A stretch of 64,000 nt of DNA from Betaproteobacteria bacterium HGW-Betaproteobacteria-1 (GCA_002842435.1 PHCX01000005.1:124001-188000), one strand, 5' to 3'. Shown: positions 10,190 through 20,784, counted from the stretch's first letter. Numbers and translations are program-made. Notes: generated by a model from the sequence alone, not told the origin.

Positions 10190-11410
10190 ATGAATAACGA
10201 AAAATCTTTTAGACTCAACTCTCAGGCACTGGTTGCGTTGGCGATTTCTGCCGCGTTCCCGGTCACTTCCTTTGCTGCAGCCGGCCGCGTCGAGTTTGCT
10301 ATCGGGGGAGTGACGGCAATCAATGTCAACGGTGCGGCACGGCCGCTGAGCAAGGGTGCTGATATCAATTCAGGTGACACCATCAAGACCGCTGATGGTC
10401 GTGTGCAGGTCAGGTTCACGGATGGTGGTTATATGTCCCTGCAGCCCAACACCGAGTTTGTGGTGGAAAACTACAATTACGACGGCAAACAGGACGGTAG
10501 CGAGCGTGGATTTTTTCGCCTGGTGGAAGGCGGTTTGCGTGCGATCACTGGCATCGTCGGCCGCAACAACCGCCCAGCCTATCGTGTGGCGACCCCTGTG
10601 GCGACCATCGGCATCCGCGGGTCCGAATTCCTGGCTGAGCACCGTGGTCAAAAACTACGGACGCGGGTCATAGGCGGTTCGATCTATATCGAGAACGAAT
10701 TCGGCGATCTGATTCTGTTCAAGGGGCAGAGCGCAGAGGCCGAAGAAGGCAAGAAGCCGCAATATAGTGAAGAAGAGTCCGGTGTGCAGGCCAAGGGGCC
10801 TGATGGAGGCAATCCTGAAACTGGCAAGAATGAATCGGAACAGGAGCGCGAGGACAGCACCATCTTTGCCGTGAATGAGCAATATGACGATGAAGGCCGG
10901 TCGACAGGATTGGGCGACACTCCGGTGACTTTGGCGCATGTGATTGCTGAATATAGTGCCCAGAATGCGCTTGGTTATTACATCTTGGATTTTGACAAGA
11001 GTTCCGCCATCGCTGGCTTGAACGAGGGTAAATTCGAATACGGTTACCTCGACGTCTATTTCGGCGATTACACGGTATCTAACTCATTCGATATTTCGGC
11101 GAAAAACAATTCTACTTTAGCAACAGATACCGAAACATTTTATGGCTCAGGGAGTTTGACCTCTGCTGGTGACTTGAGTATTTCCGGAGCCTCAACTGGT
11201 TCGATATGTGGGAGCGGTTGCACATTCAATGGTGCTGGTGCATTGTCAGGTGCCAAGGCTGAAACCGCTACAATTAATTACACGATTAATGGTGTGAGTT
11301 TTGAGCATGGCTCACCTACAGTAACGGGTACTGGTGTTTACAATGCCTACGGTATTCAGGCAGAAGATGGTGCTGGTGCCGTACTGTATGGCAATGAAAT
11401 TGGACTCTAG
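10190..11410 (+). CDS. secreted FecR-domain protein with C-terminal beta-rich region
   Basis: 406 residues. A signal peptide (about 1-29, ending TSFAA) leads to a FecR domain (about 32-170): GDTIKTADGRVQVRFTDGG, then PVATIGIRGSEF and VIGGSIYIEN. A charged Glu/Lys linker follows (175-240), then a Ser/Thr/Gly/Asn-rich region (240-406) with short strands such as YLDVYFGDYTVSNSFDIS and TVTGTGVYNAYGI, resembling the small C-terminal barrels of surface-exposed proteins. It is not a classical iron-sensing anti-sigma factor: there is no cytoplasmic helix, sigma factor or receptor nearby. ATG 10190 has a GAGGAG site. It is probably co-transcribed with, and possibly exported by, the preceding barrel protein. 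The stop overlaps the convergent glycosyltransferase gene by 4 bp. Confidence 0.7.
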   Translation: MNNEKSFRLNSQALVALAISAAFPVTSFAAAGRVEFAIGGVTAINVNGAARPLSKGADINSGDTIKTADGRVQVRFTDGGYMSLQPNTEFVVENYNYDGKQDGSERGFFRLVEGGLRAITGIVGRNNRPAYRVATPVATIGIRGSEFLAEHRGQKLRTRVIGGSIYIENEFGDLILFKGQSAEAEEGKKPQYSEEESGVQAKGPDGGNPETGKNESEQEREDSTIFAVNEQYDDEGRSTGLGDTPVTLAHVIAEYSAQNALGYYILDFDKSSAIAGLNEGKFEYGYLDVYFGDYTVSNSFDISAKNNSTLATDTETFYGSGSLTSAGDLSISGASTGSICGSGCTFNGAGALSGAKAETATINYTINGVSFEHGSPTVTGTGVYNAYGIQAEDGAGAVLYGNEIGL

Positions 11411-12294
11411 GGTTCTTCAGTATTTGCTGCTCTGAGTCCGAGAATCAGATTTAAGGCTTCCTGTTCGGTTTCGAACAGGAAGCCTTTTTCATATCCGGAG
11501 ACAATTTCAGTGTGACCTCCATCGTTGAAGCAGACGATGGGTAATTTACTGGCAATGGCTTCAGCAACTTCGATGGAGAACGCATCCTTGTTATGAGCTG
11601 AAGTCCTGTAATAGAAGCAGTCGAGCAATGCATGTGTCGCAGGAACCTTGTGATGCGGAACTGCAGGAAGTAACTCAATATTCGCCTGATTGCCCAGCCA
11701 GGTAGCAAGACAGGTGCCACCAAAAATTTTCACTTGGATATCGTTTTGCGCGAGTTCGCGGTAGATATCGATATCATGATAATGGTGCTTGCCGATGCTG
11801 TCTGCCCCGATGCGGCCTACGGTAAAGGGCAGGTTTCTTTTTCTTTCTTGTCGGACTACAGGCTTGAATTTTGCAGGGTTTGGCAGCGGGTAATGAATCT
11901 CCCCCGGCAGGCCTATCGTATCCCTGATCATCTCTGAGATATAGTTGATTTCGACTTCGCGTTTTCCATCCAGAACAAGCCGATGCATGCTCCGGTAAAA
12001 TGCATCCTGATCAAACTGGTTATGCATAAGTACTATGCGCTTGAATTTTACCTGGTCATACCAGCTGCCGATGGTCGTGCTTGAACCATATATATAGAGT
12101 GATCCGCCACTCGGCGCTACCTCCTGATAGGCCTTGATGTTTCTGATTGGGTAAACCGCAAGATCTGTGTGCGGCATTTGCTCGCACCACAGAAAAACCT
12201 CCGCATTGTCGTGAAGTCGTAGATACATGTCGATTGCGCACCAGTCGTCGCCATTTGCGTTGATGAATGGTGCAATGATGTGTATCGTCTCCAT
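11407..12294 (-). CDS. glycosyltransferase, group 1-like (GT-B)
   Basis: 295 residues, cytosolic, no membrane helix. The C-terminal half has the GT-B/GT4 style: VKIFGG, a helix-loop resembling a donor-site region, and the Glu-rich motif DAFSIEVAEAIASKLPIVCFNDGGHTEIV, in which the E-x7-E-like acidic residues bind the nucleotide sugar. The N-terminal acceptor domain is short, so the protein is smaller than typical GT4 enzymes (350-400 aa). The donor and acceptor are unknown. It starts 28 bp from the divergent GT41 gene and overlaps the end of the FecR-domain gene by 4 bp, so it belongs to the same accessory block. Modification of the neighbouring secreted protein is an inference only. Confidence 0.65.
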   Translation of the reverse strand: METIHIIAPFINANGDDWCAIDMYLRLHDNAEVFLWCEQMPHTDLAVYPIRNIKAYQEVAPSGGSLYIYGSSTTIGSWYDQVKFKRIVLMHNQFDQDAFYRSMHRLVLDGKREVEINYISEMIRDTIGLPGEIHYPLPNPAKFKPVVRQERKRNLPFTVGRIGADSIGKHHYHDIDIYRELAQNDIQVKIFGGTCLATWLGNQANIELLPAVPHHKVPATHALLDCFYYRTSAHNKDAFSIEVAEAIASKLPIVCFNDGGHTEIVSGYEKGFLFETEQEALNLILGLRAANTEEP

Positions 12295-12322
12295 GACGTA
12301 TATTCAACTCCCTGATTGAACG

Positions 12323-14539
12323 ATGAGTGTGTCGGAAGAAGTCTACCGCAAAATCCAGCATTACCTTCAACTTGCCCAATACAAGGAAGCTGAGCGTACC
12401 TGCCTTTTTGAACTGGGCAAACTGGCAGAGAAAGATGGCTATCTGCTTTTTCTGCTTGGTACGACTGCACGCATGCTGCATAAGAAACAGGCGGCCTCGG
12501 TTGCCTTTAATGCAGCATTGAGTACTGACCAGAATAATATTGACTACCTTCAGGCCTCAGCCTCTGCTCGCGAGGCGTTGGGTGATCATGAAGCGGCATA
12601 TCGCCTGATGGCGCGAGTAATCGAGCTTGCTCCGCATGATGTCAATGCGCGAGCCAATCTGGCGGTGGCGCTGGATCGTCTGAATCGTGGCGAAGAAGCT
12701 CTGGATGTTTATGCTGCTGTGTTGCAGCTAGATGCCAGGCAGAGAACAGCCAATCTCAATTACGGGACCTTGTTGTATCGAATGGGACGCAAACGCGAGG
12801 CGCTTGTCCACAACCGTCAGGCGCATGTCAGATTGCCGGAAGTGTTTGGCACCCTATATAACCTGGTCGATACACTGATTGCCAATTTCGAGTATCAGGA
12901 GGCGCTGGATTATTGTGAGGAAGGCCTGATTCAGCGACCACGTCACGCCCACCTGATGATGAAAAAGGGGATTGCACTGGGCGGCCTTTCCAGACGTCAG
13001 GAATCGCTGGCGGCGCTGTCATCGGCAAGGATCATGCAGCCGGGCGTCATACGTGATTATCTGCCGGAGACCAGACACCTGCCCGCTTCCATCAGCATCT
13101 ATCTTGATGGCGAAATTCTGGAGTACGAGGCTCGCTATACCGAACAGACATCCTGTTATTGGCAGTACCGGGGCGATTATCTGCAAAAACTCCACCATGC
13201 CATTCAGGACAAGCCTTACCGGAATCGTGCTTTGTCCGGTATTGAGAATGCTTTCAGATTGCTTTCTTTGGATATCCCCGCCGTAGATAGACTCAAGCTG
13301 ATGCGAAACACTGGCAGTGTGGTGTCGGATTTTGCATGGCGTTATGCACTTGAGCCTTTTCAATTTCACCGCGCAGACCATGTCGTAATTCGTATCGGTT
13401 ATCTTTCCCCGGATTTTCGCGAACATGCAACAGCGATTCTGGGCCGGCAGATTTATGGAACGCACGACAGATCGAGGTTCAAAATCTACGGGTATTCCCT
13501 GTACAACGCAAAGCAGACTGATCGCTATCGGACTGAAATCGAGAATACCGTCGATGTGTTTCGTGATGTATCGGCGATGCATGCAGCTGATATTGCCAAA
13601 TTGATTCATGCGGATGAAGTTGACATATTGATAGACCTCGCCGGTTACAGCGCGTTCTGCCGCACGGAAGTCATGGCAATGCGTCCGGCGCCTGTCCAGA
13701 TGCAATATCTTGGTTTTCCCGGCACCATGGGCGCGGATTTCATCGATTACGCATTGATCGACAAGACGATCTGTCCGGACGGGAAACAGCAGGAGTGGCA
13801 CGAGCAGGTGATTCGCCTGCCGCACACACTTTATCCCTATGACAATGAAGCGAACAATGCGCCTACAAAACTCACACGGACCGATTTCAATTTGCCGGAG
13901 GACGCCTTTGTTTTTTGTTGTTTGAACAACAGCTACAAGATCGAGCCGCAGATTTTCGAGTGCTGGATGAGGATATTGAAGGCGGTGCCAAACAGCGTAC
14001 TGTGGCTCTTGGGCAAGGGACTGGATGTGCAGGACAATCTCGAGCGTGAGGCCGAGATGTGTGATGTGGATAAATCGCGTCTGGTGTTTACCGGGCGCGT
14101 GTCGCTGGAGCAGCATTTGCCGCGCTATCAGCTGGCCGACCTGTTTCTGGACACCTATTGGCACAACGCCCACACTACGGCGGCAGAAGCCTTGTGGCAA
14201 GGATTGCCGTTACTGACTATCCACGGCGAGGTAGCTTCGGCGCGTGGCTCTTCCATCATTCTGCATGCGCTGGAGATGCCGGAGCTGGTGACGCGGGATT
14301 TTGACGAATACGAGCACCTCGCCGTCCATTACGCCACGCATCCGGCCGAATATGCCGCCATGCGGGAGAAATTGCGGGCCAAACGGTATACTGCACCCAT
14401 GTACAACACCAAGCTGACCGTGAAGCATATCGAACGCGCCTACCGCATGGCTTGGGAGCGTCACCAGGCCGGCATGCCGCCAGCGGCGTTCGATGTGCCG
14501 GAGATCGACGACCTTGAATTGCGAAAGAGTATCCATTGA
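12323..14539 (+). CDS. TPR-containing GT41 glycosyltransferase (OGT/SPINDLY-like)
   Basis: 738 residues. TPR-type helical repeats fill about 1-245, a linker follows, and the rest is the GT41 catalytic region of O-GlcNAc transferase-like enzymes, which move a sugar from a UDP or GDP donor to Ser/Thr or Asn of proteins. Key positions are conserved: His368 in SPDFREHAT (counterpart of OGT His498), Lys539 in YKIEPQ (OGT Lys842) and His617-Thr-Thr (the OGT HTT motif that holds the donor). RPAPVQMQYLGFPGTMG is the classic central motif. No signal peptide; cytosolic. The last codon overlaps the TTG start of rarA. The protein substrate is unknown; the co-located FecR-domain protein, rich in Ser/Thr/Asn, is a plausible candidate. 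Confidence 0.85.
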   Translation: MSVSEEVYRKIQHYLQLAQYKEAERTCLFELGKLAEKDGYLLFLLGTTARMLHKKQAASVAFNAALSTDQNNIDYLQASASAREALGDHEAAYRLMARVIELAPHDVNARANLAVALDRLNRGEEALDVYAAVLQLDARQRTANLNYGTLLYRMGRKREALVHNRQAHVRLPEVFGTLYNLVDTLIANFEYQEALDYCEEGLIQRPRHAHLMMKKGIALGGLSRRQESLAALSSARIMQPGVIRDYLPETRHLPASISIYLDGEILEYEARYTEQTSCYWQYRGDYLQKLHHAIQDKPYRNRALSGIENAFRLLSLDIPAVDRLKLMRNTGSVVSDFAWRYALEPFQFHRADHVVIRIGYLSPDFREHATAILGRQIYGTHDRSRFKIYGYSLYNAKQTDRYRTEIENTVDVFRDVSAMHAADIAKLIHADEVDILIDLAGYSAFCRTEVMAMRPAPVQMQYLGFPGTMGADFIDYALIDKTICPDGKQQEWHEQVIRLPHTLYPYDNEANNAPTKLTRTDFNLPEDAFVFCCLNNSYKIEPQIFECWMRILKAVPNSVLWLLGKGLDVQDNLEREAEMCDVDKSRLVFTGRVSLEQHLPRYQLADLFLDTYWHNAHTTAAEALWQGLPLLTIHGEVASARGSSIILHALEMPELVTRDFDEYEHLAVHYATHPAEYAAMREKLRAKRYTAPMYNTKLTVKHIERAYRMAWERHQAGMPPAAFDVPEIDDLELRKSIH

Positions 14540-15855
14540 GTGACCTGTTCGAACCTGTGAGCCCGCAGGCGCCTTTGGCCGAAAAATTGCGGCCGAAATC
14601 GCTGGAAGAGGTGGTGGGACAGTCGCATCTGCTGGGCGATGGCAAACCGTTGAAGCTGGCTTTCAGCTCCGGCAAGCTGCCTTCCATGATCCTGTGGGGC
14701 CCGCCGGGTGTGGGCAAGACCACGCTGGCGCGGCTCATCGCCAACACGGCCGATGCTGAATTCATCCCCATTTCTGCTGTACTGTCCGGTATCAAGGATA
14801 TCCGCGAGGCAGTCGAGCGCGCCGAGCACACGCTACAGCAGTCCGGCCGCAAGACCATCCTGTTCGTCGATGAGGTGCACCGTTTCAACAAGGGCCAGCA
14901 GGACGCTTTCCTGCCGTTCGTCGAAAGCGGCCTCATCACCTTCATCGGCGCGACGACCGAGAACCCTTCATTTGAGGTCAATAGCGCGCTCTTGAGCCGG
15001 GCGCAGGTGTTCGTGCTGAATGCCCTGTCCGAGGATGAGCTGGGGCAGTTACTGCAACGCGCGCAGGATGTGATGCAAGCGCCGTCGATGACGGCGGAGG
15101 TGCGCGAGCAGGTGTTGGCTTATGCTGACGGTGACGCCCGCCGTTTGCTCAATTTCCTCGAAGGCCTGTTCAATGCGGCCATGACTGCCGGTGTCGGCGA
15201 AATCGACGAGGTTTTCCTGCAATCGACCATGGCGAGCAAGTTGCGCCGTTTCGACAAGGGCGGTGAGGCCTTCTACGACCAGATATCCGCACTGCATAAA
15301 TCGGTGCGCGGTTCCAATCCTGATGCTGCTCTCTACTGGTTTCTGCGCATGCTGGACGGTGGTGCCGACCCGCTCTATCTCGGTCGCCGTATCATCCGCA
15401 TGGCGGTCGAGGATATCGGCATCGCTGACCCGCGCGCGCAGACCATGGCGCTGGAAGCCTGCCAGATCTACGAGCGTCTCGGTTCGCCGGAAGGCGAGCT
15501 GGCGCTATCCAACGCCGTCATCTATCTGGCCGTCGCGCCCAAGAGCAATGCCGCCTATATGGCCTACAACCAAGCCAAGGCCTTCGTCGCGTCCGACAAG
15601 TCGCGACCTGTGCCCTTGCATCTGCGCAATGCGCCGACCAAACTGATGAAAGCGCTGGATTACGGCAAGGAATACCGTTACGCCCATCATGAGCCCGGCG
15701 CTTATGCCGCTGGCGAGACTTATCTGCCGGACGAAATGCCGCCTGTCAGCTTTTATGAGCCCACGCCCAGAGGTTTGGAGGGTAAAATCGGGGAAAAACT
15801 CGCACACCTGCGCGAATTGGACCGTCAGGCCAAGAAGGTGAACGGTAAAAAATAA
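14536..15855 (+). CDS. rarA: replication-associated recombination protein RarA (MgsA), AAA+ ATPase
   Basis: 439 residues. RarA acts at stalled forks and interacts with SSB. Walker A is GPPGVGKTT (from residue 55), Walker B LFVDEVHRF near 110-118, sensor FIGATTENPSFEVN near 138-150, arginine-finger region ALLSRAQVF, then the C-terminal tetramerisation domain with RHPDA-like GSNPDAALYW and the MAVEDIGIADPRA helix. The likely start is a TTG at 14536 that overlaps the stop of the GT41 gene (TTGA), so translation may be coupled; the next residues SDLFEP match known N-termini. serS follows after a long inverted repeat. Confidence 0.94.
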   Translation: MSDLFEPVSPQAPLAEKLRPKSLEEVVGQSHLLGDGKPLKLAFSSGKLPSMILWGPPGVGKTTLARLIANTADAEFIPISAVLSGIKDIREAVERAEHTLQQSGRKTILFVDEVHRFNKGQQDAFLPFVESGLITFIGATTENPSFEVNSALLSRAQVFVLNALSEDELGQLLQRAQDVMQAPSMTAEVREQVLAYADGDARRLLNFLEGLFNAAMTAGVGEIDEVFLQSTMASKLRRFDKGGEAFYDQISALHKSVRGSNPDAALYWFLRMLDGGADPLYLGRRIIRMAVEDIGIADPRAQTMALEACQIYERLGSPEGELALSNAVIYLAVAPKSNAAYMAYNQAKAFVASDKSRPVPLHLRNAPTKLMKALDYGKEYRYAHHEPGAYAAGETYLPDEMPPVSFYEPTPRGLEGKIGEKLAHLRELDRQAKKVNGKK

Positions 15856-15874
15856 CGAGCGGTACAACAATACA

Positions 15875-15996
15875 GCCACAGAGGACACAGAGAGCACAGA
15901 GAAAACCCTATTGACCAAAAACTCGTTCAATTCTTTGAAAAGTTCGGATCCTGGTCTCGTTTTGAAGTTCTCTGTGAACTCTGTGTCCTCTGTGGC
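15875..15996. repeat. long inverted repeat, CCACAGAGG family, copy 1
   Basis: Two 29-bp arms (15875-15903 and 15968-15996), each starting or ending with GCCACAGAGGACACAGAG, match at 27 of 29 positions when one is reverse-complemented; the spacer is 64 bp. It fills the rarA-serS gap. A related, less perfect copy lies at 40717-40787. No T-run follows, so it is not a typical terminator; it looks like a dispersed palindromic element of the REP/MITE kind. Confidence 0.85.
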
Positions 15997-16006
15997 AAAT
16001 CAGTAA

Positions 16007-17293
<1,287 letters not shown>

Positions 17294-17336
17294 GCCTGCT
17301 TCGGCAAGGGAGTAAGCGAATGTCAGCGAGGCGCTA

Positions 17337-18977
17337 ATGTCGGGTTATCAGGAACTTGCCCTGTTGCTGTTGTTGGCAGCAGTGATTGGCGCGATTGCCG
17401 TTCGCTTGCGTCAGCCACTGATCGTGGCTTTCATACTGGTCGGTATGCTGGCCGGTCCTTCCGGTTTTGGGCTGGTGCATGCGCACAGCGAGATCGGTTT
17501 GTTGGCGGAACTGGGCATCACCATCCTGCTGTTTGTCGTCGGCCTCAAGCTCGATCTGCATCTGGTGCGCAATCTCGGGCCGGTAGCGCTGGCGACCGGT
17601 CTGGGACAACTGGCGTTTACCGTATTCTTCGGTTATCTGCTGGCGCGCGGTATCGGTATCTCGCATATCACGGCGCTCTATGTCGCGATCGCGCTGACCT
17701 TCTCCAGCACCATCATCATCGTCAAGCTGCTTTCCGACAAGCGCGAGATCGATTCCCTGCACGGGCGTATTTCCATGGGTTTTCTCATCGTGCAGGATAT
17801 CGCCGTGGTCATCGCCATGGTGCTGATGAGCGCCTATGGTCTGGGCACGGGCGAGGGCGGCGTCGGCATGGTGGCGATGATGCTGGTTTTGAAGATGACT
17901 GCCGTGCTAGCTGTACTTGCACTGATGATGCGCTATGTGTTGCCGCACTTGCTGCACCTGCTGGCCAAATCCGGCGAACTGCTGCTGGTGTTCGCCATCG
18001 CCTGGGGCGCTGCGCTGGCCACTCTCGGCGATGCTGCTGGTTTCAGCAAGGAGGTCGGTGCCTTTCTCGCCGGTTTTTCACTGGCATCCACCAATTATCG
18101 TGAGGCCATCAGTTCGCGCCTGACTTCGTTGCGGGATTTCCTGCTGTTGTTCTTTTTTATCGATCTTGGCGCCAAACTGGAACTGGGTTCACTTGGCACC
18201 AACATTCCGGAGGCGGCGGCGCTCTCGCTGTTCGTGCTGATAGGCAATCCGCTCATTGTGCTGGCGATCATGGGTTACATGGGCTACCGCAAACGTACCG
18301 GGTTTCTGGCAGGGCTGACGGTGGCGCAGATCAGCGAGTTCTCGATCGTCTTCGCGGCGCTCGGTGTCAGCATGGGTCATATCGACCTCAATGCGGTAGG
18401 GCTTATCACGCTGGTTGGTCTGGTCACTATCACGGCCTCGACCTATATGATTCTCTACTCGCAGCCGCTGTACGATTTCTGCAAACCCTGGCTGACTGTG
18501 TTCGAACGCAAGAAACCGTTCCGTGAAATGGCCTTCGAGGGGAGCCGCAAGCTGGAAACGGAACCTGATGTGGTGATATTCGGCATGGGTCGTTTTGGCA
18601 GCCGTCTCGCGAATGAATTGCAGGCGCAGGGTTACCACGTGCTTGGCGTCGATTTCGACCCGACCGTAGCACGTTCATATCAGCACCGCGATGTGCCTGT
18701 CAGGTTCGGCGATGCAGAAGATCCGGTGCTGGTAGAAACACTCCCTCTATCTTCAACTGCCTGGGTGGTCAGCACTATCGCCGACCTCAATCTCAACCTT
18801 TCGCTTTACAAGGCTTTGCGCCATCATGGCTATCAGGGCAAGGTAGCCATGACGGCGCATCTGGCCGGCGATGTCGGCCGGTTGAAGCGAGCCGGTGTTA
18901 CGCGTGTGCTACAGCCGTTCGAGGACGCCGCCGATTTCGCCGCCAAGACTCTGTTTGAAGATAGCCCGAAGGAATAA
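17337..18977 (+). CDS. CPA2-family cation:proton antiporter with TrkA-N domain (Kef/YbaL-like)
   Basis: 546 residues. About 12 membrane helices (1-385) form a Na+/H+-exchanger fold, including the unwound-helix region GFLIVQDIAVV and the GAFLAGFSLA segment. A cytosolic Rossmann RCK/TrkA-N domain occupies 405-535, with GMGRFG as the nucleotide loop and D-VDFDPTVA after the second strand. Kef-type systems export K+ in exchange for H+ and are gated by glutathione adducts or nucleotides; which ion this one carries cannot be read. The gene directly precedes a Usp gene (4 bp), and a second CPA2 gene lies convergent on the other side of the Usp pair. Confidence 0.88.
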   Translation: MSGYQELALLLLLAAVIGAIAVRLRQPLIVAFILVGMLAGPSGFGLVHAHSEIGLLAELGITILLFVVGLKLDLHLVRNLGPVALATGLGQLAFTVFFGYLLARGIGISHITALYVAIALTFSSTIIIVKLLSDKREIDSLHGRISMGFLIVQDIAVVIAMVLMSAYGLGTGEGGVGMVAMMLVLKMTAVLAVLALMMRYVLPHLLHLLAKSGELLLVFAIAWGAALATLGDAAGFSKEVGAFLAGFSLASTNYREAISSRLTSLRDFLLLFFFIDLGAKLELGSLGTNIPEAAALSLFVLIGNPLIVLAIMGYMGYRKRTGFLAGLTVAQISEFSIVFAALGVSMGHIDLNAVGLITLVGLVTITASTYMILYSQPLYDFCKPWLTVFERKKPFREMAFEGSRKLETEPDVVIFGMGRFGSRLANELQAQGYHVLGVDFDPTVARSYQHRDVPVRFGDAEDPVLVETLPLSSTAWVVSTIADLNLNLSLYKALRHHGYQGKVAMTAHLAGDVGRLKRAGVTRVLQPFEDAADFAAKTLFEDSPKE

Positions 18978-18981
18978 AAAC

Positions 18982-19854
18982 ATGACCGATTTTTCACGTA
19001 TTTTGCTGGCGACCGACTTTTCTGAACGTAGCGAGAACGCGGCGCAACGCGTGCTGCTGCTGGAGTCGGCAGGCGTGAAGGAATTGCGGCTGCTGCATGT
19101 CCTCTCGGGGACCTTGCTGGATGAACTCAAGCATCTGGTATCAAAGGGTGTCAGTGCGCGCTTGCGTGAGGCAATGCAGCAAAAACTGATAGAGCAGGCA
19201 ACCAAACTGCAAACTGCGGCGGACCTGAATGTGGAGTCCAGCCTTGAGATCGGAAGGCCGCATGCGGTCATCATTCAGCAGGGCAAGGAAACTGACAGCC
19301 TGATTGTTGTCGGTGCCCATGCCAGTGCAGTGCGCGACTGGGTGCAGGGTTCCATGCTCGAGCGTTTGCTCGGCGGTAGCCAACAGCCCATGCTGGTCGT
19401 CAGGCAGCCTGCCAACACTCCATATCGCCGCGTGTTGGTGCCGGTGGACTTTTCGCCTTGTTCCAGCGCCGCCGTTGAAGCTGCGATGAAACTGGCGCCG
19501 CAGGCCGAGATCACATTGCTTCATGTTTCTGCATTGCCATTCGAAAGCAAGTTGCGCTTTGCCGGTATTTCAGAGGCTGAGATGACTGAATACCGGCTCA
19601 CTTGCCGGCAAGGGGCAGAGCGTGAGATGGATAGTTTCATGCAAGGGCTGACAATGCATTCGAAACCCCTTGTCAGTCGGCTGGAATATGGCAATGCGCC
19701 GGAAGTCATCCTGGAAATGGTAGATCAAGAGGCTAGTGACCTGATCGTCATGGGGCGCTATGGAAAATCCGGTATCGGGCAGATGCTGCTGGGCAGCGTG
19801 ACTGAATATGTGGCGACGACCAGTGACCGTGACATCATGGTGGTCGGTCTTTGA
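18982..19854 (+). CDS. tandem universal stress protein (two UspA domains)
   Basis: 290 residues with two UspA domains (about 3-145 and 150-290). The second has the ATP-binding motif G-2x-G-9x-G-S (GRYGKSGIGQMLLGS), so it probably binds ATP; in the first (VVGAHASAVRDWVQGS) the motif is degenerate. Both domains begin with the DFS strand-loop (ILLATDFSE, VLVPVDFSP). It starts 4 bp after the antiporter stop and runs into the next Usp gene, so the three form an operon. Usp proteins often sense nucleotide or stress status; coupling to the adjacent Kef-like antiporter is inferred from gene order. Confidence 0.9.
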   Translation: MTDFSRILLATDFSERSENAAQRVLLLESAGVKELRLLHVLSGTLLDELKHLVSKGVSARLREAMQQKLIEQATKLQTAADLNVESSLEIGRPHAVIIQQGKETDSLIVVGAHASAVRDWVQGSMLERLLGGSQQPMLVVRQPANTPYRRVLVPVDFSPCSSAAVEAAMKLAPQAEITLLHVSALPFESKLRFAGISEAEMTEYRLTCRQGAEREMDSFMQGLTMHSKPLVSRLEYGNAPEVILEMVDQEASDLIVMGRYGKSGIGQMLLGSVTEYVATTSDRDIMVVGL

Positions 19855-19874
19855 GTTCAATGGAGCAGGGAAGT

Positions 19875-20762
19875 ATGGAAAAGACCAAACAGAGCAGCCT
19901 TCCGGCCAGGCGTGTGTTGCTGGCGACCGATCTCAGCGCGCGTTGCGATCGGGCATTGGATCGCGCTGCGCAGCTTGCCAAGGAATGGCAGGCAGAATTA
20001 CTGGCGGTGAATGTGGCTGAAAGCACGCAGTCGCCGGATATGGTCCTGAACTGGGCTTATGGGGCAGATGAAGCGAACATGCAGATCGTGCAACAGCAGT
20101 TGCGCGAGGATCTGGTGACGGCCGCAGTGCCTGTCAGTGTCAGGGTAGTCAAGGGCGAACCTGCCGCCAGCATCGCTGAAGTTGCCAATCAGGACGCCTG
20201 CGATCTGCTCGTCACCGGCATGGCGCGCAGCGAACCCTTTGGCCGATTCATACTGGGCACGACGGTGGAAAAGCTGGTGCGACTGACGAGCCAGCCGGTG
20301 CTGGTGGTGCGCAAGCGTCCGCACGGGCCTTATCGCAGGGTGCTGGTGGCCAGCGACTTTTCGCGTGCATCTTCCCTTGCCTTGCATACTGCACTCAAGC
20401 TGTTTCCTGATAATCAGATCGTGCTGTTCCATGCCGTCAAACAAAGCTTGGCAGAACTGGCGAGTGACATGCCGAAGCAATTGCAGGCAGATGCCGGCTT
20501 CCAGGCCAGGGCAAACGAGTTTTATGATGTCATCGGTTTGAGCGCCCCAGACCGGGCGCGCATTACGCTGCATGTGGAAGGCGGTGCCCTGGAGGCTGTA
20601 ATGACACAGTACGTGCGCAAACATAATATCGATCTGGCAGTTATCGGCAGCCGCGGTCAGAACAGCCTCATGGCAGGTTTGCTCGGCAGTTCGGCTTCCA
20701 AACTGCTGCATTGGTTGCCTTGCGACACGATGATTATCGGTGCCCAGCAGAGCGCTGACTGA
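19875..20762 (+). CDS. second tandem universal stress protein
   Basis: About 295 residues with two UspA domains (VLLATDLSARCDRA at the front, VLVASDFSRASSLA in the middle). Domain 2 keeps GSRGQNSLMAGLLGS, the G-2x-G-9x-G-S ATP motif; domain 1 has GMARSEPFGRFILGT, where the second Gly is Arg. Several starts are possible: TTG 19851 overlapping the previous stop, ATG 19860 and ATG 19875. The last is preferred because CAGGGA lies just before it. It is 22 bp from the end of the convergent second CPA2 antiporter. Duplication of the preceding gene is likely ancient, as the sequences are quite different. Confidence 0.87.
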   Translation: MEKTKQSSLPARRVLLATDLSARCDRALDRAAQLAKEWQAELLAVNVAESTQSPDMVLNWAYGADEANMQIVQQQLREDLVTAAVPVSVRVVKGEPAASIAEVANQDACDLLVTGMARSEPFGRFILGTTVEKLVRLTSQPVLVVRKRPHGPYRRVLVASDFSRASSLALHTALKLFPDNQIVLFHAVKQSLAELASDMPKQLQADAGFQARANEFYDVIGLSAPDRARITLHVEGGALEAVMTQYVRKHNIDLAVIGSRGQNSLMAGLLGSSASKLLHWLPCDTMIIGAQQSAD

Positions 20763-20784
20763 GCTTTCGCTGGCCCAATATGCG

